Below, piece after piece: positions 55,208 to 62,958 of a stretch of 64,000 nt of DNA (position 1 is its first letter; the number at the start of each line of letters is the position of its first letter). The notes under the pieces are model-generated. The model did no database searches and had not been told where the DNA came from. It saw nothing but the letters and a program-made list of their open reading frames with translations. The stretch lies in assembly GCA_018715545.1 (NCBI GenBank), contig DVLK01000098.1:18381-82380 (forward strand), written 5' to 3'. This DNA is from Candidatus Caccovivens faecavium (GTDB lineage: Bacteria > Bacillota > Clostridia > Christensenellales > UBA1242). A program made the translations under genes and the position numbers.

Positions 55208-56791
55208 ATGGGAGGAATGTTATTAGATGTCACTCCTGCAATCGCATCTGTGATAGCAATAGTTTGTCTAATTGCGGGACTTTTGATTGGTGGCGGAGCA
55301 ATTATTCTATATACCAACAAAAAAATGCAAAAAAATAAATCAAATGCTGTTAAAATAATTGAAGATGCGTATGCAGAAGCAAAGACTATAAAAAAAGAAG
55401 CTCTGCTAGAAAGTAGAGAACAATCACAAAAGGTTAAAGATGAAGTTGAACAAGAGGTTAGAAGTAGGCGACAAGAGGTAACAAAGCTCGAAGAACGCTT
55501 AAATCAACGCGAAGAATTCATCGAAAAGAAAGAACTTTCACTTGATAAAAGAACAGAACAGTTAGAAGAGGACAAAAAAGAAATTGCAGATATTAGGCAA
55601 GGGTTAGAAAAAGAAAAGGAAAATCTAAATAATCTTAAAGCTCAGGCCATGGAAGAGATTGAGAAAGCAGCAAAAATGAGCAAACAAGAGGCTGTTGATA
55701 TGCTTGTAAATACAATGCGTGAAGACGCACAAAAGGAAGCCGCAGTCATCGTTAAAAAGATTGAAGAGGATGCAAGAGAGAACGGTGAAGCTAAGGCACG
55801 CGAGATAATCGGACAAGCTCTTCAAAAATGTGCAACTGAAACAACACAAGAGATGACAGTATCTGTTGTAACTCTTCCAAATGATGAAATGAAGGGTAGA
55901 ATTATCGGCCGTGAAGGAAGAAACATCAGGGCAATTGAAGCTGCAACAGGAGTTGAACTCATTGTTGATGACACACCAGAAACGATAACAATTTCTGGAT
56001 TTGACCCAATACGCAGAGAGGTGGCAAGGCTTTCACTAGAAAAGCTCATAACTGACGGCAGAATACATCCTACTAGAATTGAAGAAATAGTTGAAAAGAT
56101 GCAACGTGAAGTTGATAAAACTATAAAGCAAGCGGGCGATGAAGCATGCAACGAAACAGGAATATTTAATTTGAACGGAGAACTTGTTAAAATCTTAGGT
56201 AGATTAAAATATAGAACAAGTTACGGACAAAATGTTTTAAAACACTCCATTGAAACATCAATAATCGCAGGCTTACTAGCATCAGAGATGGGTGCAAATG
56301 TAAAGATAGCTAAGCGTGGTGGACTTCTTCACGATATAGGCAAGGCGCTCGACCAAGAACTTGAAGGCACACATGTTCAAATCGGCGTAGAGCTTGCGAG
56401 AAAATATGGTGAAAGTGAAGAGGTTGTTCACTGTATAGAAGCTCACCACTTTAATGTTGAATTTAAAACAATTGAAGCAGTCATTGTTCAAGTGGCAGAT
56501 GCTATATCTTCGTCAAGACCAGGAGCAAGGCGTGATTCTTTTGAAAACTATATCAAAAGATTGCAACAGCTTGAAGAAATTGCCAACAGCTTCAAAGGTG
56601 TCGAAAAATCATTTGCTGTTCAAGCAGGTAGAGAAGTGCGTATAATTGTGAAGCCAGAAGAAATTTCTGACAGTCAAGCTATGTTTATGGCAAAAGAAAT
56701 TGCAACAAAAATTGAGAACGAAATGCAATATCCAGGACATATTAAGGTCAATGTTATAAGGGAAAGCAGATTTGTTGAAACAGCTAAATAA
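55208..56791 (+). CDS. rny: Ribonuclease Y
   Basis: A 527-residue membrane-anchored endoribonuclease. An N-terminal membrane helix (about residues 10-33), a long Glu/Lys coiled coil (35-190), the KH domain with GRIIGREGRNIRAIEAATGVEL and the HD domain with LLHDIGKALDQE. It starts mRNA decay in Firmicutes. The ATG at 55208 fits the AGGAG site 11 bases upstream; an in-frame GTG at 55166 is possible but sits too close to the promoter to have a site. Confidence 0.94.
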   Translation: MGGMLLDVTPAIASVIAIVCLIAGLLIGGGAIILYTNKKMQKNKSNAVKIIEDAYAEAKTIKKEALLESREQSQKVKDEVEQEVRSRRQEVTKLEERLNQREEFIEKKELSLDKRTEQLEEDKKEIADIRQGLEKEKENLNNLKAQAMEEIEKAAKMSKQEAVDMLVNTMREDAQKEAAVIVKKIEEDARENGEAKAREIIGQALQKCATETTQEMTVSVVTLPNDEMKGRIIGREGRNIRAIEAATGVELIVDDTPETITISGFDPIRREVARLSLEKLITDGRIHPTRIEEIVEKMQREVDKTIKQAGDEACNETGIFNLNGELVKILGRLKYRTSYGQNVLKHSIETSIIAGLLASEMGANVKIAKRGGLLHDIGKALDQELEGTHVQIGVELARKYGESEEVVHCIEAHHFNVEFKTIEAVIVQVADAISSSRPGARRDSFENYIKRLQQLEEIANSFKGVEKSFAVQAGREVRIIVKPEEISDSQAMFMAKEIATKIENEMQYPGHIKVNVIRESRFVETAK

Positions 56792-56892
56792 TAGATTTTT
56801 TGCTAGATTATGGCATATCAATATATGTAGGTGAAATACAAAAAATAATTGATTTTTGTAGTTCGCTTGTATTAATAAATAGGAGAAGTTAT

Positions 56893-57363
56893 ATGTTTAA
56901 ATTGAAGCAAAAACAAAATAATATAGAAATCGAAAATGAAGAAAATGCTAGAAATGTTGAAAAGCAAAATACGGAACAAAATGTAGAGCAAAGCACAGAG
57001 CAAAATCAACCTTTGTCGGAAGCAAAATCATCAACTGTAAGTATCCAAAGTGTTGAAGAAGACAATAAGAAAAAATGTAAGGACGATAAGAAAGTCATAA
57101 AATGGGGACCAAACAGAGTTTTGCAGTGCTTTGCGTACTTTTCCGTTGCTCTTATAGCCATTGCCATGATTCTTAGGCTTATCTTTAAAAATCAACCTGA
57201 CATTGCGATTTATATGCAGGGTGTAGGCGAGTGTTTGGCATATATCGTTTGCATTTGGCTTGGCTTTTATTTTACGAGAAAGCGCGGAAATATTTGGTGG
57301 TTAGTTGGCTGGATTATAGCATCAGTTATACTTATTATTTTCTATGTTTTTGCAATCGTTTAA
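56893..57363 (+). CDS. Membrane protein with acidic/Gln-rich N-terminus, unknown function
   Basis: A 156-residue protein. Residues 1-75 are hydrophilic, rich in Gln, Asn and Glu (NVEKQNTEQNVEQSTEQNQP). Three hydrophobic helices follow (about 80-100, 108-125, 133-155) with RKRGNIWWLVGW before the last. The ATG is set after AGGAGAAG. It is probably in the same unit as rny or the next small membrane gene. No family is recognised. Confidence 0.55.
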   Translation: MFKLKQKQNNIEIENEENARNVEKQNTEQNVEQSTEQNQPLSEAKSSTVSIQSVEEDNKKKCKDDKKVIKWGPNRVLQCFAYFSVALIAIAMILRLIFKNQPDIAIYMQGVGECLAYIVCIWLGFYFTRKRGNIWWLVGWIIASVILIIFYVFAIV

Positions 57364-57498
57364 ACATAAAAGGATTAAATGGTTCAATTATAACTACTAA
57401 CGCTCAAACATTACAAGTTGTATCATTAAAATTTAACTATCAGTTCAAATGTTTCGCGCTAGCTTGAACTTTAAAATTTTATACTCAAAAAGGAAAAT

Positions 57499-57882
57499 AT
57501 GAAAAAGAAAAATATTGTTTATATCATTAGTGCTGTGATAATAGTGTTATGCATAATATTTGCATTGCTCATAGATGTATGGGCAAGTTTTTCATATTTT
57601 GTGCTATCTTTAATGACGATTTTGACACTAGTTTGGGCGGGTTACTTAATTTATAATTATGTAACTGACTTTAAAAAGCAACTAGATGATGATTTTGCTT
57701 ATTATAAGGCAGAAAAAATCAATTCTACAAGTGTTACATCAGACGAATTTGAAAAAAACGAACAAGCTTATAGAAAGGAATTTAATAAGTCGGCAAGAAA
57801 AACTAAGTTTTTAGAAATTTGTAAAATCATACTTTGCTTTGGCTTTGCAGGTTTATTTATATTCGCAATGTTTGTAGCTTGA
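57499..57882 (+). CDS. Small membrane protein, three helices, unknown function
   Basis: A 127-residue protein with hydrophobic helices at about 5-25, 31-53 and 107-126 and a charged central segment (DFKKQLDDDFAYYKAEK). The topology resembles the preceding gene. It is the last host gene before the prophage insertion site. AAAGGAAA precedes the ATG. Function unknown. Confidence 0.55.
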   Translation: MKKKNIVYIISAVIIVLCIIFALLIDVWASFSYFVLSLMTILTLVWAGYLIYNYVTDFKKQLDDDFAYYKAEKINSTSVTSDEFEKNEQAYRKEFNKSARKTKFLEICKIILCFGFAGLFIFAMFVA

Positions 57883-57925
57883 TTTTATAAATAAAAATGC
57901 TATATTTTTATTGGTGGCAACACAT

Positions 57926-57965
57926 CTTATCTATTCGCAAAAGACAGGTTTTGCGAATTGATTAA
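57926..57965. other. attL: left host-phage junction at a dif-like site
   Basis: Host arm CTTATCTATTCGCAAAA (57926-57942), centre GACAGG (57943-57948), then a phage-derived arm beginning TTTTGCGAATT. The 19 bp at 57940-57958 recur exactly at attR. The 11-bp half next to the centre on the host side shares CGCA and AA positions with the E. coli XerC site. Confidence 0.85.
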
Positions 57966-58105
57966 AAGATATTTCTTTGGTTTAAGTAATTTTCTAATAT
58001 AATTCTGATTACTTCGCTTGAAGTTCTTTGATTTTTTTCTGCAATTTCATTAATTTTTTTAATTGTATCTTCTCTTAATCTTATAGCGCAAAGCTTTTTT
58101 TTCAT
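57962..58105 (-). CDS. Ribbon-helix-helix (CopG/Arc-like) regulator of the prophage
   Basis: A 47-residue protein: beta strand KKLCAIRLR, helix A EDTIKKINEIAEKNQ, turn RTSSEV and helix B VIRIILENYLNQR, the canonical RHH_1 layout. GGAGGTG precedes the ATG. The stop lies 3 bp from the recombination arm, so the gene belongs to the phage. Two GTTATAC-containing repeats overlap its promoter, suggesting autoregulation. It is the best candidate for a lysogeny repressor. It would have been missed by a 60-residue cut-off. Confidence 0.82.
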   Translation of the reverse strand: MKKKLCAIRLREDTIKKINEIAEKNQRTSSEVIRIILENYLNQRNIF

Positions 58106-58135
58106 TTTTTCACCTCCTTTTTGTCTGTAAATTTT

Positions 58136-58189
58136 GCATAACTTTTGTTATACGTTTGTATTTTAAAATTTTCGTTATACATTTGTCAA
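58136..58189 (-). promoter_or_regulatory. RHH gene promoter with repeated operator candidates
   Basis: On the minus strand TTGACA (58189-58184) and TAAAAT (58165-58160) have an 18-bp spacer. GTTATACGTTTGT (58147-58159) and GTTATACATTTGT (58174-58186) are direct repeats 27 bp apart, one inside the spacer and one just downstream of the -10 box. An inverted half GCATAAC lies at 58136-58142. Confidence 0.65.
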
Positions 58190-58205
58190 CTAATTTACGC
58201 AAATT

Positions 58206-58346
58206 TTTTAAAAATTTTTTAGTGCGTGTAAAATAGCTGGTATGCAGGTGCGACATACAGACACAAGCTGTGCGTGAACCTCCACCCTTTCACTTTCCCC
58301 AGCCTTTGCCGAAGCGCACACCCTCGCCCACCGCACTTCTTTTCGG
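58206..58346. other. GC-rich phage intergenic region, possible origin
   Basis: This stretch is clearly richer in G+C than both the phage genes and the host. GCCGAAGCG near 58308 can pair with the TTTTCGGC near 58340. It lies downstream of VP4 and before the RHH promoter. Microviruses keep replication and packaging signals in such gaps, but no specific nick site was recognised. Confidence 0.35.
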
Positions 58347-58347
58347 C

Positions 58348-58376
58348 ATAAAAAAGAAAGGGTATTTACCCTTCCT
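58348..58376 (-). terminator. Terminator of the phage operon after VP4
   Basis: On the minus strand AAGGGT AAAT ACCCTT is followed by TCTTTTTT, overlapping the VP4 stop region. Confidence 0.75.
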
Positions 58377-59379
58377 CTTTAAATGCTCTTACCTTTGCTT
58401 TTTTAATCTTTTCTAAAAAGAGCTTATAATCATTTTGTCTTGCCGTTTCTATATCTACACCGCTAACTTTTGCCCTAGTTAATTCCCTGGCTTCCATGAG
58501 TTCTTTTCTAGCTTCTTTTATCTCTTTTAAACGTTCTTCACCTTTCTCTCGTTTAAGCAGTTCGTCATAGTATCGATTGACGCATAGTGTTTTTAAGCCG
58601 TTAAAGGTGCCTAGAAAGCATTTTCCATACTCCTCGTATGTTTCCTTGTTCCTACCCCAAAACGCGCTTCCTAGCCCATTTCGGTTACTTCCGCGCACCA
58701 TTTCGGGTTCTACGCCTAGTTTTTCATAGACACCTTTTGCCTTTTTGCCTTTGAATTTTTTAAGGCAATAGTTGCTCACATATTGTATAGTTTCTGGCGT
58801 TACTTCACCTAGGGTCACATGTCCTTTCCCCCACAGATTTTCAATTATAGGACTTCGAAATTGTTTTGAGCCTTTTTTACTCTCGCCCCATGAATATTTG
58901 TCATGACATTCGAAGTTGAACATAATCATGTGGTAGTGTGGTCTTGAATATTGTTCTCCATATTCACAGGCGCAAAGGAATTTTATTCCTTCTGCGCCGT
59001 AATATTGCTTCCAATATTTCAAAAGTCTTTTTTTAAAATCTTGGACATCTTTATACCTTAATGTAGGTTTTCCTTTTTCGCTTTTAGGTAAGTTCTCTTC
59101 GTTATAAGTTAAATTTATGCATTCATTGTGAAGATATGAGCTAGCTTCTGCCATAGCTCTTTCGCCTTTTTGGCGTGCCTGGTTAGCTTTGCAAACCTCA
59201 CATTTTCCGCATGGTACTTCGATATAGTCTATGAGGTCCACCCATTGGTCGCCTTTTGGTGTTGCTCTTGGGTATCTTAACTCTGTAACAAAACGGCTTT
59301 TAAAAATTAACTTATCAGCTCCTGTTGGTGTTTTTTCACCTGTGTAGAAAGCATGCAAAGGTGTCGGACAGCTTGCCAT
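58366..59379 (-). CDS. Gokushovirus replication initiation protein VP4
   Basis: A 337-residue rolling-circle initiator. The N-terminal Cys motif VPCGKCEVCKANQARQKGERA (Cys57, 60, 63) precedes the HUH-type motif YSRPHYHMIMFNF (His148, His150). The nicking tyrosines are Tyr200 and Tyr204 in IQYVSNYCLKKFKG. It would nick the double-stranded form to start ssDNA synthesis. The ATG at 59379 follows AGGAGGTG; a GTG two codons earlier is part of that site. Length is typical for gut gokushoviruses. Confidence 0.93.
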   Translation of the reverse strand: MASCPTPLHAFYTGEKTPTGADKLIFKSRFVTELRYPRATPKGDQWVDLIDYIEVPCGKCEVCKANQARQKGERAMAEASSYLHNECINLTYNEENLPKSEKGKPTLRYKDVQDFKKRLLKYWKQYYGAEGIKFLCACEYGEQYSRPHYHMIMFNFECHDKYSWGESKKGSKQFRSPIIENLWGKGHVTLGEVTPETIQYVSNYCLKKFKGKKAKGVYEKLGVEPEMVRGSNRNGLGSAFWGRNKETYEEYGKCFLGTFNGLKTLCVNRYYDELLKREKGEERLKEIKEARKELMEARELTRAKVSGVDIETARQNDYKLFLEKIKKAKVRAFKEEG

Positions 59380-59523
59380 ATACACCTCCTAAAATCAATG
59401 AATATTTATATATGCCCTCACGCGCACGCGTAGTATATATATAAATACGCTACGTATATATACTTGTTTATTTAGTAGCGAGGTGACACCTTTTTATTTT
59501 CAGAGGGGTCACCTTTCATTGAT
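59380..59523. other. VP2-VP4 intergenic region with stem-loops
   Basis: This 144-bp gap has AGGTGAC/GTCACCT arms (59489-59517), a GTATATATAC palindrome, CGTAG/CTACG arms around an AT-rich loop and a CGCG-rich stretch. No long T-run follows on the minus strand, so these are not plain terminators; replication, packaging or mRNA-processing signals are possible. Confidence 0.4.
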
Positions 59524-59934
59524 TTACTTAATTAATTTTGCTATTGTCAAAGCTGTTTTATAAAGTCCGTTAGCGTCAGATTTTGACAATTCGTCTTTTC
59601 GCGTCATGTAGTCAATATGCCTAGCATTATTGATTGAGTTTATAAAGTGTCCTAGTCCTCCGAGGACATCCATATAGCCTCCTTGCTTTCCGCTGGCACT
59701 TGCTCCTGATGGAGTTGAGGCTCCTTGTCCCCCGCTTGCGTATAGCATAGCTGGGTTTAGTCCTGCGGCCTTCATGTCGGCTACTGCTCTTTGATAGGCC
59801 GTGTTAGACATTTTAGTCTCCCATTCTCTTTGTATTTGAGCTTGTTGAGCGTTAAATTTATTTGTTGTTGTGGTTCCTGTTATGTCGTTTATTACACTTC
59901 CTAGATTGGCTAAAGCACTTCCACCTTCATACAT
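59524..59934 (-). CDS. Gokushovirus DNA pilot protein VP2
   Basis: A 136-residue minor spike protein, H-like. The hallmark segment NAQQAQIQREWETKMSNTAY (residues 28-47), then QRAVADMKAAGLNPAML, is intact and followed by a Gly/Ser/Ala-rich stretch (ASGGQGASTPSGASASG). The protein is shorter than most gokushovirus VP2 (often 200-300 residues), lacking much of the C-terminal coiled region. It pilots DNA through the envelope. Its GGAGG site overlaps the VP1 stop. Confidence 0.88.
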   Translation of the reverse strand: MYEGGSALANLGSVINDITGTTTTNKFNAQQAQIQREWETKMSNTAYQRAVADMKAAGLNPAMLYASGGQGASTPSGASASGKQGGYMDVLGGLGHFINSINNARHIDYMTRKDELSKSDANGLYKTALTIAKLIK

Positions 59935-59943
59935 ATTAGCCTC

Positions 59944-61626
59944 CTAAAAACGCTTTAATCCCGGAACACTGTGCGGTGGCATGACTCTTGTAACTATCGC
60001 ATCCATTGCGAAAGCAGCTTGAAACTGATCTGCTTCTTTGCTTTCGACAGTTAGTGCTCTATCTAGATTATTTGTGCCTTCTTGTATAAATTCTTCGCCG
60101 TTTGTTGGAAGTTGACTAAACTCTCTTGCTATATGCCAATAATCTAATGTCTTGTTTGCGTTGCTTCGGAATTCTCCTGCAACTTGTTTTTCAAGGTATC
60201 TATATTCAGCCCAAGCTTCTTTAAATCCAAATGCTAGGTTATCATTTGAGTTTCCTTGTGCGTATATCTCCTTGTTGTATATTGGTTGCATTCCAATATT
60301 AGCAAAGATTGGATCGTAATAATCAGTTCTTTTGAATTTAGAGAATTTAGCAGGCAGTCCTTGTTGATATATATTTTCGCCTTTTATGCAGCACATAACG
60401 TATAGAATTCCGTGTTCTTCGAACGATTTAGTGAAATAGTCATCGCCGTCCCACGTCTGGCTCATTCCTGCAAGGTTTCCCTGTGGTGTTGTTGCTGTTT
60501 CAGAGTTTTGAATAACCTGAGTTATGTTGATAGGAATTTTCTTTCCGCCGAGGTATTCTGAACGTTGTAATCTTGCGTCACTTGAACGTACCCCAAAGTG
60601 CGAGTATATAATCTCTGTGTATCTGGTTCCAGATAATGCGTCAAGTTCATACATTTGTTGAAGCGCAATAGCAAGTCTTAAATCGTTTATAGTAGCTGAT
60701 GTTGCTTTTGATAGGTCGGCATTTAGATTTGCTGGTCCGATAGTTGTGTGTGTTTCAGTGTCGTCTGTTAAATTTGTTGTTCCATGATATGTTACGGTGT
60801 TTTGTGTGTGTTCATGTTTATTCCCTATTCCTAAAATTGCTCCTTCTTCCTCTTCTATGACTTGTCCAGTTATTGTATTGAGCCATTTAAGGGCTTCCCC
60901 TGTTTTGTAGTTGTTGTTTTTTGGGCTTGTAATGACAGGTGCATTAGTTCCAAGAGGTAAAAGCACTTCTGGCCCTTTTTGAGGTTCTATTGATGATGAA
61001 GTAAATAGGTCATGCGCTTTACATACAGGCAATATTGCTCCTCCTAGTTCTGGACCATTTATATAATCATTTTTCGCATTTGATCCGTTTAATACATTTT
61101 GTCCTGTAGTTATATGTGTAAGATTTTGCCTATTTTCATCTCTATACCAATCATTCCATATTTGACAGTACCCTTTTGTGTATAGTGAATTTATTTTTAT
61201 TCCACTTTTTTTTGTTGGTATTCCTAGATAGTCAGCGAGTGTTTTTTCTCCCCATCCTCCTACTGGTGCATTAAGAGGTGGCACTTCATATGTCGTTTTG
61301 TTCGTTATCCAAGGTCCTTCTTTATTTTCCCCCATAACCTCTTCCCAGTGTTCATATGTTAGTCTGTTTGGTACGAAGAAACATTGAATTTGAGCCCACA
61401 TATTGTTAAAAATAGGCTTAATTAAAGTGGTAGCTCTTATCAGAGCTTTTATGTTTACCTTCCAAGTATCGCCTGGTAAAACTTCTTCACAAAAGATAGG
61501 GTATAAAAAGCCTTTATTCATAGTCGTTAATTTTAAAGCGCCGTTGTTGTCAGTCATTTTAAATCGAGTTCTTTGCTGTCTGTTTATTAATCTAGCTATG
61601 TTTTCAACGTATTGTCTATTCTCCAT
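59944..61626 (-). CDS. Gokushovirus major capsid protein VP1
   Basis: A 560-residue F-type jelly-roll capsid protein. It opens near residue 10 with LINRQQRTRFKMTDNNGALKL split by no gap, followed by EEVLPGDTWKVNIKALIRATTLIKPIFNN, the family hallmark, and AQIQCFFVPNRLTYEHWEEVMG. A variable insertion (about residues 190-290, Asn/Thr-rich) corresponds to the surface protrusion of gokushoviruses. The C-terminus contains AMDAIVTRVMPPHSVPGLKRF-type ending. The start overlaps VP3 by 11 bp. Confidence 0.96.
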   Translation of the reverse strand: MENRQYVENIARLINRQQRTRFKMTDNNGALKLTTMNKGFLYPIFCEEVLPGDTWKVNIKALIRATTLIKPIFNNMWAQIQCFFVPNRLTYEHWEEVMGENKEGPWITNKTTYEVPPLNAPVGGWGEKTLADYLGIPTKKSGIKINSLYTKGYCQIWNDWYRDENRQNLTHITTGQNVLNGSNAKNDYINGPELGGAILPVCKAHDLFTSSSIEPQKGPEVLLPLGTNAPVITSPKNNNYKTGEALKWLNTITGQVIEEEEGAILGIGNKHEHTQNTVTYHGTTNLTDDTETHTTIGPANLNADLSKATSATINDLRLAIALQQMYELDALSGTRYTEIIYSHFGVRSSDARLQRSEYLGGKKIPINITQVIQNSETATTPQGNLAGMSQTWDGDDYFTKSFEEHGILYVMCCIKGENIYQQGLPAKFSKFKRTDYYDPIFANIGMQPIYNKEIYAQGNSNDNLAFGFKEAWAEYRYLEKQVAGEFRSNANKTLDYWHIAREFSQLPTNGEEFIQEGTNNLDRALTVESKEADQFQAAFAMDAIVTRVMPPHSVPGLKRF

Positions 61627-62134
61627 ACTTTACTCCTTCTTTTAAAGTTAAGTTTTGACTTTCTTGTTTAACTTCTGGTATTTTTTCTTCGACTTTTTTG
61701 TTGTCTGAGTGTAGCTGTTGAAGTTCTCTTTTTAAAGTGCCATTTTGAAAGCTTTTTAAAAATCCTCCAAAGTCTTTAAAATAGTTTTTAATCTCACTTG
61801 TTGAGTTATTGAAAAGGTTTTCAAGTTTTTTAGTCGCTGCATATGCTTCTATTAAGTCTTGTGGAGCATTTGTCATATCGACAACTTCATCTGCAATTTC
61901 TGTTATATGATTATCGTTTAGATTGATATTGTATCTTTTTATTATGTTTTCTAGTTCCTGGCTTTCTTTCATAGCCTGGATTTTCTCGTAAAAGTTTTCT
62001 TCTCCTGTTTTTTTAGTTTCAAGTTTGCCTGTTTTTTGATTTATTACATCTTCATAAATGTCGATTGTTTTTTTAAATCCACCTTCTGCGAATTTGTGTG
62101 GTTCATGAAGATTTACAAGTGATTTAAATTCCAT
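61616..62134 (-). CDS. Gokushovirus internal scaffolding protein VP3
   Basis: A 172-residue, charged helical protein. SLVNLHEPHKFAEGGFKKT near the start and DMTNAPQDLIEAYAA in the middle fit the VP3/B-type scaffolding family, which is degraded or released during capsid assembly. It starts one base upstream of the VP5 stop codon boundary and ends inside VP1 in another frame. Confidence 0.88.
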   Translation of the reverse strand: MEFKSLVNLHEPHKFAEGGFKKTIDIYEDVINQKTGKLETKKTGEENFYEKIQAMKESQELENIIKRYNINLNDNHITEIADEVVDMTNAPQDLIEAYAATKKLENLFNNSTSEIKNYFKDFGGFLKSFQNGTLKRELQQLHSDNKKVEEKIPEVKQESQNLTLKEGVKYGE

Positions 62135-62392
62135 TTATGCCTCCTTGTTTTCTTTAACATCTACGCCTGAGCAAACATATTCGACATTTGAGCTTATATT
62201 TCCGGTAGCTGTGTCATACTCACCTAGTTCATATAAAGCCATGTCTTTGTAATAAATACAAATGTTATTGTCTTTATTTGAATTTACAGCTTGTCCAAAA
62301 GCTCTTTTAGCTTCTTCTGCATTTCTTAGTAAAAATGGGTTCATTACTTCCCCCTGAACGTTGTCCTTTACAGCAAATATTTTTAACTTCAT
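62135..62392 (-). CDS. Gokushovirus nonstructural protein VP5
   Basis: An 85-residue protein opening MKLKIFAVKDNVQGEVMNPF followed by LLRNAEEAKRAFGQAVN and YKDMALYELGEYD, the usual VP5 pattern (a C-protein-like factor thought to switch synthesis to single strands). It overlaps the J-like peptide by ATGA. The function is inferred from the family. Confidence 0.85.
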   Translation of the reverse strand: MKLKIFAVKDNVQGEVMNPFLLRNAEEAKRAFGQAVNSNKDNNICIYYKDMALYELGEYDTATGNISSNVEYVCSGVDVKENKEA

Positions 62393-62511
62393 AGTCTAAT
62401 TCCTCCTTTTGAATATTTTTCATCTAGGTTTTGTTTGTGAATTTTATTAGCCGTGTTTTTAAAGACTGCACGGTCAGCTTTTTTGTTTCTCATTTTTTGC
62501 GTTTTAGCCAT
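62389..62511 (-). CDS. Small basic DNA-binding (J-like) peptide
   Basis: A 40-residue peptide with KMRNKKADRAVFKNTANKIH and the end SKGGIRL, a combination typical of the small gokushovirus packaging peptide. It would neutralise the packaged ssDNA. AGGAGGA precedes the ATG and the stop overlaps the VP5 start. Confidence 0.82.
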   Translation of the reverse strand: MAKTQKMRNKKADRAVFKNTANKIHKQNLDEKYSKGGIRL

Positions 62512-62519
62512 ATTTCCTC

Positions 62520-62621
62520 CTATTTGATAGTTTTGAAAATTTCTTTAACTTGCATTTTAACGATTGTTAATTCAGTTTGAAGTTTTTTAATTTTTTCTTG
62601 AAGTTCTGATTTTTTAATCAT
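62520..62621 (-). CDS. 33-residue coiled-coil peptide of the prophage
   Basis: The frame reads MIKKSELQEKIKKLQTELTI and on to a Lys-rich end, with heptad-like Leu/Ile spacing, so a single coiled-coil helix. The start overlaps the upstream stop by ATGA, so translation is coupled. Function unknown; a partner for the membrane protein or scaffold is possible. Confidence 0.55.
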   Translation of the reverse strand: MIKKSELQEKIKKLQTELTIVKMQVKEIFKTIK

Positions 62622-62911
62622 TCTACAACTTCCTCGACTTTTTCTTTAATTTTTTTGTCATTGAGTTTTAAAGCTTCTTGTTCTAAGTCGTCTTTAATTT
62701 GAGCAATAATATAGTTGATTTTTTGACTTTTAGTAGCTTCTGGCATGAATTGATTAGCTTCTTTTACATAGGCTTTGATGTGCTCTAAAACGATGTTAAT
62801 TTTTTCAGTTTTAGATTTTTTTGAATTTTTTAGCCACATAACGAAGTAGATAATAATCCCTATTAGACTAATTCCACTTGATACTAGGCTTACAATATTT
62901 TCGATGTCCAT
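62618..62911 (-). CDS. Small single-pass membrane protein of the prophage, holin-like
   Basis: A 97-residue protein. A hydrophobic helix (about residues 7-27, SLVSSGISLIGIIIYFVMWL) is followed by a basic patch KNSKKSKTEK and an amphipathic helical tail. The ATG at 62911 follows AAAAGGAGAAG; an upstream in-frame ATG at 62965 lies inside the att core and lacks a site. It is the first gene of the structural operon. Lysis or host-envelope functions are possible; no homologous function is known to me. Confidence 0.65.
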   Translation of the reverse strand: MDIENIVSLVSSGISLIGIIIYFVMWLKNSKKSKTEKINIVLEHIKAYVKEANQFMPEATKSQKINYIIAQIKDDLEQEALKLNDKKIKEKVEEVVE

Positions 62912-62929
62912 ATCTTCTCCTTTTAAAAT

Positions 62930-62958
62930 ATTATATATTTGTATAACATTTGTTGTAT
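62930..62958 (-). promoter_or_regulatory. Probable promoter of the phage structural operon
   Basis: On the minus strand a -10 TATAAT (62935-62930) lies 19 bases before the first start codon. The -35 position (62958-62953) reads ATACAA, a poor match. GTTATAC (62947-62941) sits in the spacer and repeats the motif found at the RHH promoter. The -35 lies beside the att core. Confidence 0.5.

Noticed and set aside
61403..61645. 80-residue plus-strand frame in the prophage
   Set aside because: Antisense shadow of the highly conserved VP1 N-terminus.
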